Part shown: piece by piece, positions 49,986 through 58,600 of the stretch
Layout of the letters: every line of letters begins with the position of its first letter
Numbering within the stretch: the stretch's first letter is position 1
DNA from: Sphingobium algorifonticola
GTDB taxonomy: Bacteria; Pseudomonadota; Alphaproteobacteria; Sphingomonadales; Sphingomonadaceae
NCBI RefSeq assembly: GCF_004005485.1
Contig: NZ_RZUL01000008.1
Coordinates: 1 to 63,021, forward strand
Direction of reading: 5' to 3'
Length of the DNA: 63,021 bases
The notes under the pieces: generated by a model
What the model was told of the DNA's origin: nothing
Database searches by the model: none
The model's input: only the letters and a program-made list of their open reading frames with translations
Made by a program: the position numbers and the translations under genes

Positions 49986-51002
49986 TCAGGCCCAGTGCGC
50001 GTCAAGGACCTCGCGAATGGCCTTCTCGGCATCCTCCCGAGACGCCCCACCCTTATTGAGAAGTGTCAGGCGAATTCCCTTGCGATCATTGCCCTCGATG
50101 CGGAGCACAGCTTTCCCGGTCTCGCTCGAAACAATTTGCGCCATTCCTGACTTCTTGGGGGATCCTGACCTTTTGGGGGGATCGGCCGCCAGCGCCAATG
50201 CACGGACGATCTCCGGCACAGCCATGGGAGCGCCCTCCCCTCCCGATCGAGCACTGAGCGCGGCCGCTTCGGCAAATACGCGTTGGCGACGATCATCGGG
50301 CTTCAGAAGAGGCTTGATCGCCGTGACATGTTTGATCCGCAAATCCTGCGGATTGGGAAAGGCGACCATTAATTCCGCTGGTAGGCGTGCGAGATCGAGA
50401 TAACGGCTCAACCAGCTTTCTGTGACGTTTATCCGCTCGGCCATGACCTTCTGGCGGCCCTCATAATAGGCATCAAGCGCACGGAGATAGTCGCGTGCCC
50501 GCTCCAGGTCGCTGAGGTCTTCGCGCGCCCTGTTCTCAATGTCCGCTACGCGAAACGCTTCCTCGTCCGACAATTCGCGAATGTCGATCAGGAAGCGGAA
50601 GTCAGGGTAATTGTGGCCGCGCAACCAGCTGATCGACCAATGACGGCGCGCGCCGCAGATTACCTCAAAATCATAATCGGGTTCGCCGCGCACACGACGG
50701 ACGATCGCGGGCATCTCCTGGCGCCCTTGTGCCTTTATGCTCTCGATAAGATCGGCGCACCGCTCTTCGTTGAGCAAGGCATATTCCCGGTTATGCCCCG
50801 CCCACATCCGGCAACGCGCGGGATCCACCAGTTCATGGGTGCGGCTGACGACTGTCCCTGCCGCCAGTTCGGCCAATCGATTTTCCCTACCGGTGAGGAC
50901 ATTGGCGCCCAGCCCAGGCCGACGCGGCGCGGGAGCGCCGTCTTCGGGCGGATTGATGCCCGCTGCCAGCTCTGCTGCGAAACTCGCGTTTTTCCTGCTC
51001 AT
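49986..51002 (-). CDS. parB: ParB/RepB-type plasmid partition protein
   Basis: This 338-residue centromere-binding protein has a ParB N-terminal domain with ICGARRHWSISWLRGH, ENRAREDLSDLERARDYLRAL and an HTH region (INVTESWLSRYLDLARLP). AAGGAA precedes the ATG. It is downstream of parA, and a perfect 18-bp palindrome (51023-51040) lies 20 bp before its start. The coding sequence contains two iteron-like repeats (50143-50180), translated as KRSGSPKKSG. Confidence 0.9.
   Translation of the reverse strand: MSRKNASFAAELAAGINPPEDGAPAPRRPGLGANVLTGRENRLAELAAGTVVSRTHELVDPARCRMWAGHNREYALLNEERCADLIESIKAQGRQEMPAIVRRVRGEPDYDFEVICGARRHWSISWLRGHNYPDFRFLIDIRELSDEEAFRVADIENRAREDLSDLERARDYLRALDAYYEGRQKVMAERINVTESWLSRYLDLARLPAELMVAFPNPQDLRIKHVTAIKPLLKPDDRRQRVFAEAAALSARSGGEGAPMAVPEIVRALALAADPPKRSGSPKKSGMAQIVSSETGKAVLRIEGNDRKGIRLTLLNKGGASREDAEKAIREVLDAHWA
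50143..50180 (-). repeat. Iteron-like repeats inside parB
   Basis: On the minus strand two tandem units read CCCCCCAAAAGGTCAGGATC (50180-50161) and CCCCCAAGAAGTCAGGAAT (50161-50143). They match the origin iterons (CCCCC...GGTCAGGAT). They are in the coding sequence of parB. The similarity is seen directly; function as Rep-binding sites is inferred. Confidence 0.5.
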
Positions 51003-51022
51003 GAAGCCGTTCCTTTACCCGG

Positions 51023-51040
51023 AATTGCACCGGTGCAATT
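51023..51040. promoter_or_regulatory. Putative parS site 1
   Basis: AATTGCACCGGTGCAATT is a perfect 18-bp palindrome between parA and parB. An identical copy occurs at 52420-52437. With flanks (GG... and ...TTTTC) the match extends a few bases in opposite orientation. Location and repetition fit a ParB-binding centromere. Confidence 0.7.
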
Positions 51041-51048
51041 TTCCCAAT

Positions 51049-52251
51049 TCACGCCAAACCTTCCTTGCGCAAACGGCTCAAATGGCTGGGCCACATCGCT
51101 CGAATATCCAGCTCGAGTTCGGCATTCACACCGTCGAGATAGGTGAGGCAGCGGTTGCGCACCGCACTGCTTGTCACCGGGCCGTCGAGTTCATAAACCG
51201 TCATAAGACGAGCCGTCGCATTGTCGATCTCAGCAGAATCCTTGAGCGGCGTGCGCACCATCGCGTGGCCAAAGAGCGTCCGCATCAAGGTGAGCAGCTC
51301 CTTCTGCATCGACTTGTTCTCGTCGACCTTGGAGGCAACAAAGCGCAGGAATTTTAGAGTCGGGGCAAAGCCGCGTTCGGCCAGCGTCTCGATCGTCTCA
51401 TCAAGCATCGCCAGAAACGCCGCAGTCGAAGAAAAGTCCATGACGGTGGGAGGCACTGGCACGACGAGAGCATTCGCCGCGCGCAAAACCGATAAAGATA
51501 TGGCACCAAGGGCTGGCGGTGGATCGAGGACGATGACATCGAACCGGTCGGCGATGCTGGCGATGCCCTGGGAAAGACGATCGATAAGCCCCCCCTGCCC
51601 TCGTGCCATTCGGGCGGCGATCTCATATTCCGACTGGAACAACCGCAAATTGGCAGGAATGAGTTCGAGACCATCAAAGTGCGTCTTGCGCAACGCATAG
51701 TCCAGTGACGTCATCTCCTCTTGGCGAAGAAATGGATAAAGCGTGTCGTCCTCGGTCAGGTCGAGATCCGGCACATAGCCGAACAGCGTCGTCGCGGAAG
51801 CCTGGCTATCGCAGTCGATCAACGCGACCCGATAGCCCTGGATGGCGAGATACTGAGCAAGATGCACCGACAGGGTTGATTTGCCGACACCTCCCTTGAA
51901 GTTCTGGACAGCAACGACACAGCACGGGTCGTCTGCTGCCCGCCAAGGTCTCGTGCCGAACAGGCCCCGCATATCATTGAGCTGCGCGAGCGTATAACCC
52001 ACTCTACGATTATTCTCGGTTCGCGGGGGCGGCGGAAGACGGCCATCTTTTTCTGCGTCGCGGATTGCAGCTGGCGTTCGCCCGACCAAATCCGCAGCCT
52101 TGCCAATCGGAAAGGTCGGCTCCCGACGATCATCCGCTCGGGCGCTGCGCGCAGAATCGCGAAGGCGCTCCAGTACCGATGAGGTTCGCTGGGCAAGCGT
52201 CGCCACCGAAAGAAGATCATGGGTGTCGTCGATGTCTAGTGATGCTGCCAC
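51049..52251 (-). CDS. parA: ParA/RepA-type partition ATPase
   Basis: This 400-residue Walker-type ATPase has an N-terminal MerR-like HTH segment (PIGKAADLVGRTPAAIRDAEKDGRLP...RRVGYTLAQLNDMR), a deviant Walker A NFKGGVGKST, ALIDCDSQAS and VIVLDPPPALG. It drives plasmid segregation with ParB and is typically autoregulated through its HTH. It starts at a GTG at 52251 after AAGGGG. An inverted repeat with AACTAGGG arms lies 18 bp upstream of its start. Confidence 0.93.
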   Translation of the reverse strand: MAASLDIDDTHDLLSVATLAQRTSSVLERLRDSARSARADDRREPTFPIGKAADLVGRTPAAIRDAEKDGRLPPPPRTENNRRVGYTLAQLNDMRGLFGTRPWRAADDPCCVVAVQNFKGGVGKSTLSVHLAQYLAIQGYRVALIDCDSQASATTLFGYVPDLDLTEDDTLYPFLRQEEMTSLDYALRKTHFDGLELIPANLRLFQSEYEIAARMARGQGGLIDRLSQGIASIADRFDVIVLDPPPALGAISLSVLRAANALVVPVPPTVMDFSSTAAFLAMLDETIETLAERGFAPTLKFLRFVASKVDENKSMQKELLTLMRTLFGHAMVRTPLKDSAEIDNATARLMTVYELDGPVTSSAVRNRCLTYLDGVNAELELDIRAMWPSHLSRLRKEGLA

Positions 52252-52268
52252 AGGGCGCCCCTTTTTGA

Positions 52269-52293
52269 AACTAGGGGTATAGTAGCCCTAGTT
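52269..52293. promoter_or_regulatory. Putative parA operator
   Basis: AACTAGGG and CCCTAGTT are perfect inverted 8-bp arms around a 9-bp spacer (GTATAGTAG), directly upstream of parA. The spacer could contain a -10 element, so occupancy would repress parA. The CTAGGGG core recurs at 54135-54150 before ssb. Confidence 0.6.
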
Positions 52294-52392
52294 GCGCTTT
52301 TTCGTCAAACATAAGCGTTATTTCGAAAGTGATGCCTCGCTGCAAAGGCGAATAGGGACGTTGGGGCGATCAGTGGCCTCAAAAAAGCGACC

Positions 52393-52412
52393 CATCCTGA
52401 CTCGTTGGGGGC
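52393..52412 (-). repeat. Single iteron-like repeat between parA and repA
   Basis: On the minus strand it reads GCCCCCAACGAGTCAGGATG, matching the origin iteron consensus at most positions. It lies just outside the 3' end of repA and seven bases from parS site 2. Confidence 0.5.
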
Positions 52413-52419
52413 GTGTGAA

Positions 52420-52437
52420 AATTGCACCGGTGCAATT
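52420..52437. promoter_or_regulatory. Putative parS site 2
   Basis: This is an identical 18-bp palindrome (AATTGCACCGGTGCAATT) to that at 51023-51040, located five bases past the end of repA (stop at 52442 on the minus strand). The two copies bracket parA. Confidence 0.65.
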
Positions 52438-52441
52438 CCCT

Positions 52442-53608
52442 CTATGGACGACCCCTTCGAGCCACGAAACTCTCGCAAAATCCGGTCCACGAGCTGAGCA
52501 ATTTGGCACCCTTGAGCTTTGCCAGACGGTCGCCCATCTGCTGACGATAGGCGTCAGCTATGAGATCGATATCCCAACCGCCGCCATGTGATCGGGCAAC
52601 CGCAGCCAGGGTCTCGGTATTGAACCGGATCGTTCCCTGGGGGAAGACGATCTCAGAGCTCTTCTCTGCTGCGGTCAGCCCGCTGATCGCCGCTTTCACG
52701 ACTGATCCGACGTCAACCATCTCGGCGACCGACTCCACTGAACCCTCGCGCCGCGCCTTCCGTCCAGTCGCATGCCTCTCAATCTCATCGACGGTTGCGA
52801 TCTGCGCGGGCGCATCCTTTGGCTCGAAGCGGAACTCGATCTCGGTCACCGTTCGGCCCTGCCGTATCTCCTTCCACTCAACGCGGAAGTGAGCCAGCTG
52901 ATCAATTTCGGCCTTCGCTTTTTCAAGCACCTTGCGCCGCAGTTGCGCGAAATCCTTATACACGTCCGGCGATATGCCCAGCGCTGCGCGCAGCGCCGCC
53001 ATATCGCCCTTCCAGGTCGATTGGCGACGATGGAGCCGCAGCGATCCAATCTCATAGAGCTTGAGCGCATAGCTCGATCGGAAGCCCAGCACCGCCTGCC
53101 TATTCAGGACAGCATAGCTCTCGGATTCCTGGATGAGCTTGCGCGCATCAGGCGTAAACTCCCATTCGATCCAACCCGCATCCGCGCCGTCTATATCTTC
53201 CGCCTCTTCGCGAGACGACGAGATCAGGGAAAAGCGCAGCGTCGCTTTCTTGCCGCGCCAGGACCGATCGTCGATCGCAAACAAGGTCCGGTGCAGTTCC
53301 TCCAACATTTCGGAGATACGTTCATTACCCTTATGGCCGCGGCGAATATCGGCCTTGCGCATCCGATGCGGCCGATCTTGCCAAGCATCGCCGCCTGCGG
53401 TCAGGATCATCAGCGCGAGCAATCGGGACGCCGTCAGGCTGAGCGATTGGCCTTTCACGAATTTGATCTCGACGATGCTGCCGGGTTTGGCGAATTCTTC
53501 GCCACCCTTCGCCTGCAAAGCCGCTGCGACACGCATAGCGCGGCCAGGCGCCGACTCGGCTTGCGCCTCTTGCGCTGCATCGGCGCTTAGATTTTCCGCA
53601 TGTTCCAT
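52442..53608 (-). CDS. repA: Plasmid replication initiator (Rep_3-type)
   Basis: This 388-residue protein has the winged-helix layout of Rep_3/RepB-type initiators: an N-terminal domain (VEIKFVKGQSLSLTASRLLALMIL) and a central block (SYALKLYEIGSLRLHRRQSTWKGDMAALRAALGISPDVYKDFAQLRRKVLEKAKAEID). A second DNA-binding domain follows, with EWKEIRQGRTVTEIEFRF. It binds iterons to open the origin. The iteron array lies upstream of its start and an inverted pair of iteron cores lies just before the gene. No strong ribosome-binding site is visible. Confidence 0.85.
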   Translation of the reverse strand: MEHAENLSADAAQEAQAESAPGRAMRVAAALQAKGGEEFAKPGSIVEIKFVKGQSLSLTASRLLALMILTAGGDAWQDRPHRMRKADIRRGHKGNERISEMLEELHRTLFAIDDRSWRGKKATLRFSLISSSREEAEDIDGADAGWIEWEFTPDARKLIQESESYAVLNRQAVLGFRSSYALKLYEIGSLRLHRRQSTWKGDMAALRAALGISPDVYKDFAQLRRKVLEKAKAEIDQLAHFRVEWKEIRQGRTVTEIEFRFEPKDAPAQIATVDEIERHATGRKARREGSVESVAEMVDVGSVVKAAISGLTAAEKSSEIVFPQGTIRFNTETLAAVARSHGGGWDIDLIADAYRQQMGDRLAKLKGAKLLSSWTGFCESFVARRGRP

Positions 53609-53651
53609 GTCATATAGGCCGAACGCATATTTAGCAGATTCGTCCGATTGC

Positions 53652-53685
53652 TGCCTGACCTGTCCTCGCTCGTCAAGTCAGGGCA
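53652..53685. promoter_or_regulatory. Inverted iteron-core pair upstream of repA (rep operator)
   Basis: TGCCTGAC (53652-53659) and GTCAGGGCA (53677-53685) are inverted and contain the iteron core GGTCAGG/CCTGACC. Iteron plasmids of the Rep_3 type often carry such an operator for initiator autorepression. Assignment is by analogy. Confidence 0.5.
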
Positions 53686-53704
53686 GGCTAAAACACTTTC
53701 TGTA

Positions 53705-53973
53705 GCCCCCATCCGGTCAGGATAGAACTGTGTGGCATTCCCGCAAAAGCCCTTAGATTCTGCCGAGTCGCTATCCGATTCACGTTCTTCCCGTTTTCGG
53801 CTCGCTCACGCTCGATAAACGGGGCAGAATGACACCATTCCAGAGCGCTGGCGCGCCAAAGGCCATCGCCCCCAATCGGTCAGGATAGCCCCAATAGGTC
53901 AGCTATCTGCCCCCGACCGGTCAGGTTGACGCCCCCGCCGGGTCAGGCAAAGTCCCCCATGCGGTCAGGATAA
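53705..53973 (+). repeat. Iteron array (origin of replication)
   Basis: Six direct repeats approximate GCCCCC(n)3-4GGTCAGGATA. One is isolated at 53705-53725. Five are close together, starting at 53868, 53888, 53909, 53930 and 53952, with about 20-22 bp spacing, i.e. near two helical turns. They are upstream of repA. The third and fifth copies deviate most in the last bases. Confidence 0.8.
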
Positions 53974-54064
53974 ACGCGACAGATCATTGAAATTGCAGAC
54001 CTTTTCAGCACTGAATCTGAATCACTTAGAATCATGAATCCTTCCGCTGCGAGCAGCGGCGTTG

Positions 54065-54083
54065 TTTTAGAATGATTCTAAAA
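54065..54083. repeat. Perfect 19-bp palindrome
   Basis: TTTTAGAAT G ATTCTAAAA: 9-bp arms around one base. It lies 206 bp before ssb in the AT-rich part of the origin region. It could be a protein-binding site or a hairpin in single-stranded DNA. Confidence 0.6.
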
Positions 54084-54134
54084 GACCAAGCACGCGATTC
54101 GCTGAGCCTTTAGCTCAGACAGCAGAACCGACTT

Positions 54135-54150
54135 CCCCCTAGCTAGGGGG
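54135..54150. promoter_or_regulatory. Perfect 16-bp palindrome upstream of ssb
   Basis: CCCCCTAGCTAGGGGG shares the CTAGGGG core with the parA operator at 52269-52293. It lies 138 bp before ssb and may bring the ssb operon under the same regulator, or form a hairpin in transferred single-stranded DNA. Confidence 0.5.
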
Positions 54151-54288
54151 ATACCGCCAGACCGGTGTTCCACGATAGCATCCGGGTCTCGATGCTTGGC
54201 AGATATGCCCAGCGACGAGATCCTCGGCGACCCGATAGCAGCTGAACCACCGCTCATCGCCGCTGGGCTGACGCAGTGAGGAGGTCGT

Positions 54289-54609
54289 ATGATCAATTTT
54301 GCCAAATTCGAAATTATCGGACGGATCGGTGAGATCGACGCCAAGCCGAAGGTCACGAACATCTCGGTATGCGCGAACTATCGCCGCCGCGCAGAAGGCG
54401 ACCAGTGGATCGAGGATAGCTATTGGAACCGCGTCGTCATTTTCAGTGACGGCCAGCGCAAATATATCGATGAGAAGGCCCAGGTTGGCGATCTCGTGCG
54501 GATTGCCGGACGGCTCCGTGACACCTCCTACGAGCGCGATGGCACCACCCACTACACGACCGACCGGATCGTCGAAGAGTTCGGCGTGCTCGCGGCAAAG
54601 GTCGCATAG
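54289..54609 (+). CDS. ssb: Single-stranded DNA-binding protein
   Basis: This 106-residue OB-fold SSB begins MINFAKFEIIGRIGEI and has the typical core KVTNISVCANYRRR, DSYWNRVVIF and AQVGDLVRIAGRLRDTSYE. It lacks the long acidic C-terminal tail (DDDIPF) of chromosomal SSB and ends soon after the OB fold. GAGGAGG precedes the ATG. Plasmid SSBs coat incoming single strands. It opens a rightward series of establishment-type genes. Confidence 0.85.
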   Translation: MINFAKFEIIGRIGEIDAKPKVTNISVCANYRRRAEGDQWIEDSYWNRVVIFSDGQRKYIDEKAQVGDLVRIAGRLRDTSYERDGTTHYTTDRIVEEFGVLAAKVA

Positions 54610-54635
54610 ATCGTAGAACATCGCGCCGATCGGGC

Positions 54636-54691
54636 AAGAGGGGAGGGGGCATGCGCGGAGCGAACCTAAATCTTCGATAGGAGTTTCGCTT
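54636..54691 (+). promoter_or_regulatory. Leader of the primase-like gene with purine-rich motif
   Basis: AAGAGGGGAGGGGGC (54636-54650) is followed by AGCGAA ... TTCGCT, a possible hairpin whose loop holds the ribosome-binding AGGAG of the next gene. The purine motif recurs before three downstream genes. Confidence 0.4.
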
Positions 54692-55591
54692 ATGTCAGCC
54701 ACCATCGACGCAGCGGTTCGCGCCAAGCAGATCGTCGAAAGCCTGGGCGGACGCTGGTCTGGATCACGCGGCGAGTGCCGCTGCCCCGCCCATGACGATC
54801 ATTCCCCCAGTCTTTCGGTCCGCCTGGGCATCAAGGCGATCCTGTTCAAATGCTTTGCGGGATGCACATCGACCGATATCCTCAAGGCCCTGGATCGTCA
54901 GGGTTTGCACGATCGGGTGCCGGTTCACGTCGAACCACGCGCGCCGGCGCGCGATCTGAGCGGCTTGGCCAGGTCATTGTGGCAGCACAGTGTCCCCATC
55001 GCCGACACACCGGCTGAAGCCTATCTTCATGCCCGGGGCCTTTACGCGCCGACCTCCCACCTTCGCTTCAACCCACAGACCATCATAGGGAAGGGGAAGG
55101 ATCGACGAAGCCTTCCCGCAATGATCGCGGCGGTGAGAAATGAGCTGGGCCTTGTCGCGGTCCACCGGACTTTTCTTGATCCCACCGACATTTTGCGGCG
55201 CCCCTTCCGCAAGCCCAAGCTGGCGCTGGGCCTGCTCGGTTCGGGCAGCGTGCGCTTTGGTGAGCCGGATGACGTTCTGGGCATCGCCGAAGGGATCGAA
55301 GATGCCCTGTCGGCCATCGACTGGTTTCAATTGCCGGTTTGGGCCGTGCTTGGTGCCGAGCGCTACGCCCATGTCGGCATACCGTCCCATGTGAAGCGCG
55401 TCATAGTTTTCGGTCAGCGCAACGAGGCGGCCAAGATCTGCCTGAAGAGGGCAGGGGAGCATCTCAGCGCCAACGGGCGAAGCGTCGAGGAGTGGCTCCC
55501 ATCCGAGCATGACGACTGGAATGATGCTCTGCGCAATCGGCTTGCCCGCAACGCCGTTCCTCGCACCATGATCCAGACACACGCCCACTGA
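54692..55591 (+). CDS. CHC2/toprim primase-like protein
   Basis: This 299-residue protein has an N-terminal zinc-ribbon of primase type (CRCPAHDDHSPSLSV ... LFKCFAGC) and a C-terminal toprim-like domain (VLGIAEGIEDALSA). The second toprim motif, usually with DxD, reads VIVFGQRNEAA, so the acidic pair is missing. Plasmid primases of this group prime replication of the transferred strand. The altered motif may mean a different or non-catalytic role. AGGAG precedes the ATG. It is co-directional with ssb. Confidence 0.78.
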   Translation: MSATIDAAVRAKQIVESLGGRWSGSRGECRCPAHDDHSPSLSVRLGIKAILFKCFAGCTSTDILKALDRQGLHDRVPVHVEPRAPARDLSGLARSLWQHSVPIADTPAEAYLHARGLYAPTSHLRFNPQTIIGKGKDRRSLPAMIAAVRNELGLVAVHRTFLDPTDILRRPFRKPKLALGLLGSGSVRFGEPDDVLGIAEGIEDALSAIDWFQLPVWAVLGAERYAHVGIPSHVKRVIVFGQRNEAAKICLKRAGEHLSANGRSVEEWLPSEHDDWNDALRNRLARNAVPRTMIQTHAH

Positions 55592-55660
55592 AGAGAGGAG
55601 AGGAGGCCTCCGGCTTGTTGATCCGGTGATGGGCACCGGACGATACGATGGAGGCCTACA
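55592..55660 (+). promoter_or_regulatory. Nested hairpin leader sequestering the ribosome-binding site
   Basis: An 8-bp outer stem AGGCCTCC (55604-55611)/GGAGGCCT (55650-55657) encloses a 7-bp inner stem TCCGGTG/CACCGGA (55622-55628, 55634-55640) with loop ATGGG. The GGAGG of the 3' outer strand is the ribosome-binding site for the ATG at 55661. In RNA the fold would hide it. A related inner hairpin with loop ATGAG precedes the ParB-like gene. Confidence 0.55.
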
Positions 55661-58600
55661 ATGCGCACCTCAGCCACTGCTCTCGAACTCGATTTCACCG
55701 AACCATCCATTACCGCCGCGAACGCCGTCCATGCTATGCTGCGCAAAGGCGACGGCGTGGACCGGCCTGGCCTGCTCCGGGCGATGGAAACCGCCTATGG
55801 ATCAACCGCAGCCGATGGGCATTGGTCACTCCGCGATGCTTATGATGTGCTGGAGCTGGCCCAGGTCCTGCACCTCGCCACGCTCCACCTGCCGCAAGAG
55901 CCGGCTGATTGCCTTGCGGTCCTTACCGCGCTCACCGCATCCCTGCCGACGCATACTGTGCGCAGCGACGGACAGATCGCGCTCCAGCAATTTTCGACAC
56001 CGGCCGCGATTGGCTATCTTGCCGCGCTCGCCGCTCGCATCACCGCTGCCGATACCGTCCTGGAGCCCTCCGCCGGCACCGGGCTTCTGGCCGTTTTCGC
56101 CGCGCGCGCTGGCGCCAAACTTGTCCTCAACGAGATCGATCCCGCGCGCGCTGACATGCTCCAGGCAGCATTCCCCACCGCACCGGTCAGTCGCCACGAT
56201 GGCGAACTCATCAACGATCTGCTGCCGCTGTCGATCCGCCCGACCGCCGTGCTCATCAACCCGCCCTTTTCCCGCAGCATCGGTCGACATGCCGACCCGC
56301 TTGCCGCGTTCCGCCATTTGCGCTCCGCCCTGAAACGACTTGGTGCCGAGGGGCGCTGCGCAGCCATCCTTCCCGATCGCGTGGATACTTCGAGCCGTGC
56401 CTGGGCGAAAGCGACCGACGGCTGTGCAATCACGCTCCACGTCGAACTGCCCGCCAATGCCTATGCCAAACACGGCACCAGCCAGATCGTGAAGCTCATC
56501 GTTCTGGAAAAATGCTTCCAGGATGACGTCGCCATCGTTCGGTGCAGCTCACTCGCCGAAGCGCTCGCGACGATCTTGGCTTCCCCCGCCAGCGTTATGG
56601 AAACCCCGCGACTCTCCCCAGTGTGCCTCGCACCAACCCGTGCGCGCGCATCCCTGCTCGGCGGTCTCTCGAGCAGACCCCGGCTTTCGGCCCCGATCAG
56701 CAAGGCCGCCCAGTCTCTCAGCGCGATTGATATCGGTTACGACGTCTTTGCCGAACCCGTACCGACTGGCGAGGCGGTCGGTGTTTACTTGCCATACAGG
56801 CCGAGCCGCATCGCCATTCCCTGTGCATCCCCGCATCCGACCGCTCTAGTGGAATCGATCGCTATGGGCTCGATTACGGCACCGCGGCCGTCTTACGTTC
56901 CGAAGCTGCCGGCAAGTGTAGTCGACGACCGGGTGCTGTCTGACGCCCAGCTCGAAACGCTGATCTACGCAGGGGACGCTTTCGAGCGCGACATCTCCGG
57001 TCTGTTCAAGGCGGCCGAGGAAGGGTTGTCGCTCGCGCCGGACCAGGACGGTCGCCCTTACCGGACCGGATTCTTCCTTGGCGACGGCACCGGTGCCGGC
57101 AAGGGTCGTCAGGTTGCCGCCATCATTCTCGACCAGTGGCTACGCGGGCGCCGCAGGCACATATGGATTTCCAAGACCGAGACGCTGCTGGAAGATGCAC
57201 GTCGCGACTGGACAGCGGTCGGCGGTCTCGCGCTCGACATCCAGCATCTCAACCAGTGGAAGCTGGGCACCCCGATCGGCGCCTCCGAGGGCGTGCTCTT
57301 CCTCACTTATGCGACGCTCCGCTCCAACCGGGGGGACAAGGGTACTCGCCTTCAGCAGATCCTCGACTGGGTCGGTGATGATTTCGACGGTATGATGGTG
57401 TTCGACGAGGCGCACGAAATGGCGGGTGTCGCCGGCGGCGAAGGCCGGTTCGGCACCAAGGACGGCTCCGATCAAGGCATCGCAGGCGTGCGTCTGCAAA
57501 ACCTGCTGCCCCGCGCCCGCGTCCTCTACGTGTCCGCAACCGGCGCGTCGGACGTCAATAATCTCGCTTATGCTACCCGGCTTGGCCTGTGGGGTCCGAC
57601 CACCGCCTTCGCCGATCGCCGCGCCTTCGTCGACAGTTTGCGGCGTGGCGGAATCGCGGCGATGGAATTGATCGCCCGCGACCTGAAGATGCAGGGCCTC
57701 TATGTTGCCAGGGCGCTCAGTTTCGCCGGTGTCGAATATGACATCCTCGAACATTGCCTCACGCCCGACCAGGTCGAGGTCTATGACGCCTACGCCGATG
57801 CGTGGGCGATCATCCACGCCAATTTGCGCACCGCGCTCGATGCCACCCGGGTGACGGACAGCTTTTCCAACGACACCTACAATAGCGGCGCGAAGGCAGC
57901 GGCACTGTCGATCTTCGAATCCACCAAGCAGCGGTTCTTCGGCCAGATCTTGATCGGCATGAAGCTGCCTTCGCTGATCCCGGCGATCCGCGCCGATCTG
58001 GCCCGGGGCGAGAGCGTCGTGATCCAGCTCGTCTCGACGTCCGAGGCGATGCTCAACCGGGCATTGGCCGCGCTGAACGCCGAGGACCGGGCGAATCTCG
58101 ACATTGAGCTTTCACCCAAAGAGTTCGTCATGTCCTATCTCACGGCCGCCTTTCCCATCCGTCAGATGAAGACCTTCGTCGATGACACCGGCAAGACGCG
58201 GTCCGAGCCGATGTCCGACGAGGACGGGCGTCCCATCTTCAGCCAGGAAGCGCTCGAGATGCGCGACAATCTCGTCGAGCGGTTCTGCTCCCTGCCGATC
58301 GTGGGGTCCGCCCTTGATCATATCATCGGGCATTTCGGGACCGATGCCGTCGCCGAGGTGACGGGACGCAGCCGACGCATCGTCATCGACGCGCACGGTC
58401 GCCAGCGTATCGAGACCCGTTCGCCGCGAACAAACCTTGCCGAGACCGACGCCTTCATGCGGAACGAGAAGAAGATCCTGATCTTCTCCGATGCAGGCGG
58501 CACCGGGCGCAGTTATCACGCGAGTCTCACCGCCGAGAACCAGTCGCGCCGCAACCATTATCTGCTCGAGCCCGGTTGGCGCGCTGACGCGGCAATCCAG

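Larger units (their letters stand above)
53609..54288. other. Replication origin region
   Basis: This 680-bp gene-free region holds the rep operator-like dyad (53652-53685), six iterons (53705-53973), an AT-richer stretch with repeated GAATC/GATTC words (about 53980-54085) that could be the unwinding element, and two perfect palindromes (54065-54083, 54135-54150) in front of ssb. Confidence 0.7.

Noticed and set aside
53705..53973. Could the regularly spaced repeats be a CRISPR array?
   Set aside because: Units are only 20-22 bp with no unique spacers between adjacent copies and lie upstream of repA; they are iterons.
54139..54726. Minus-strand open frame opposite ssb
   Set aside because: Overlaps the whole OB-fold gene and shows no domain.
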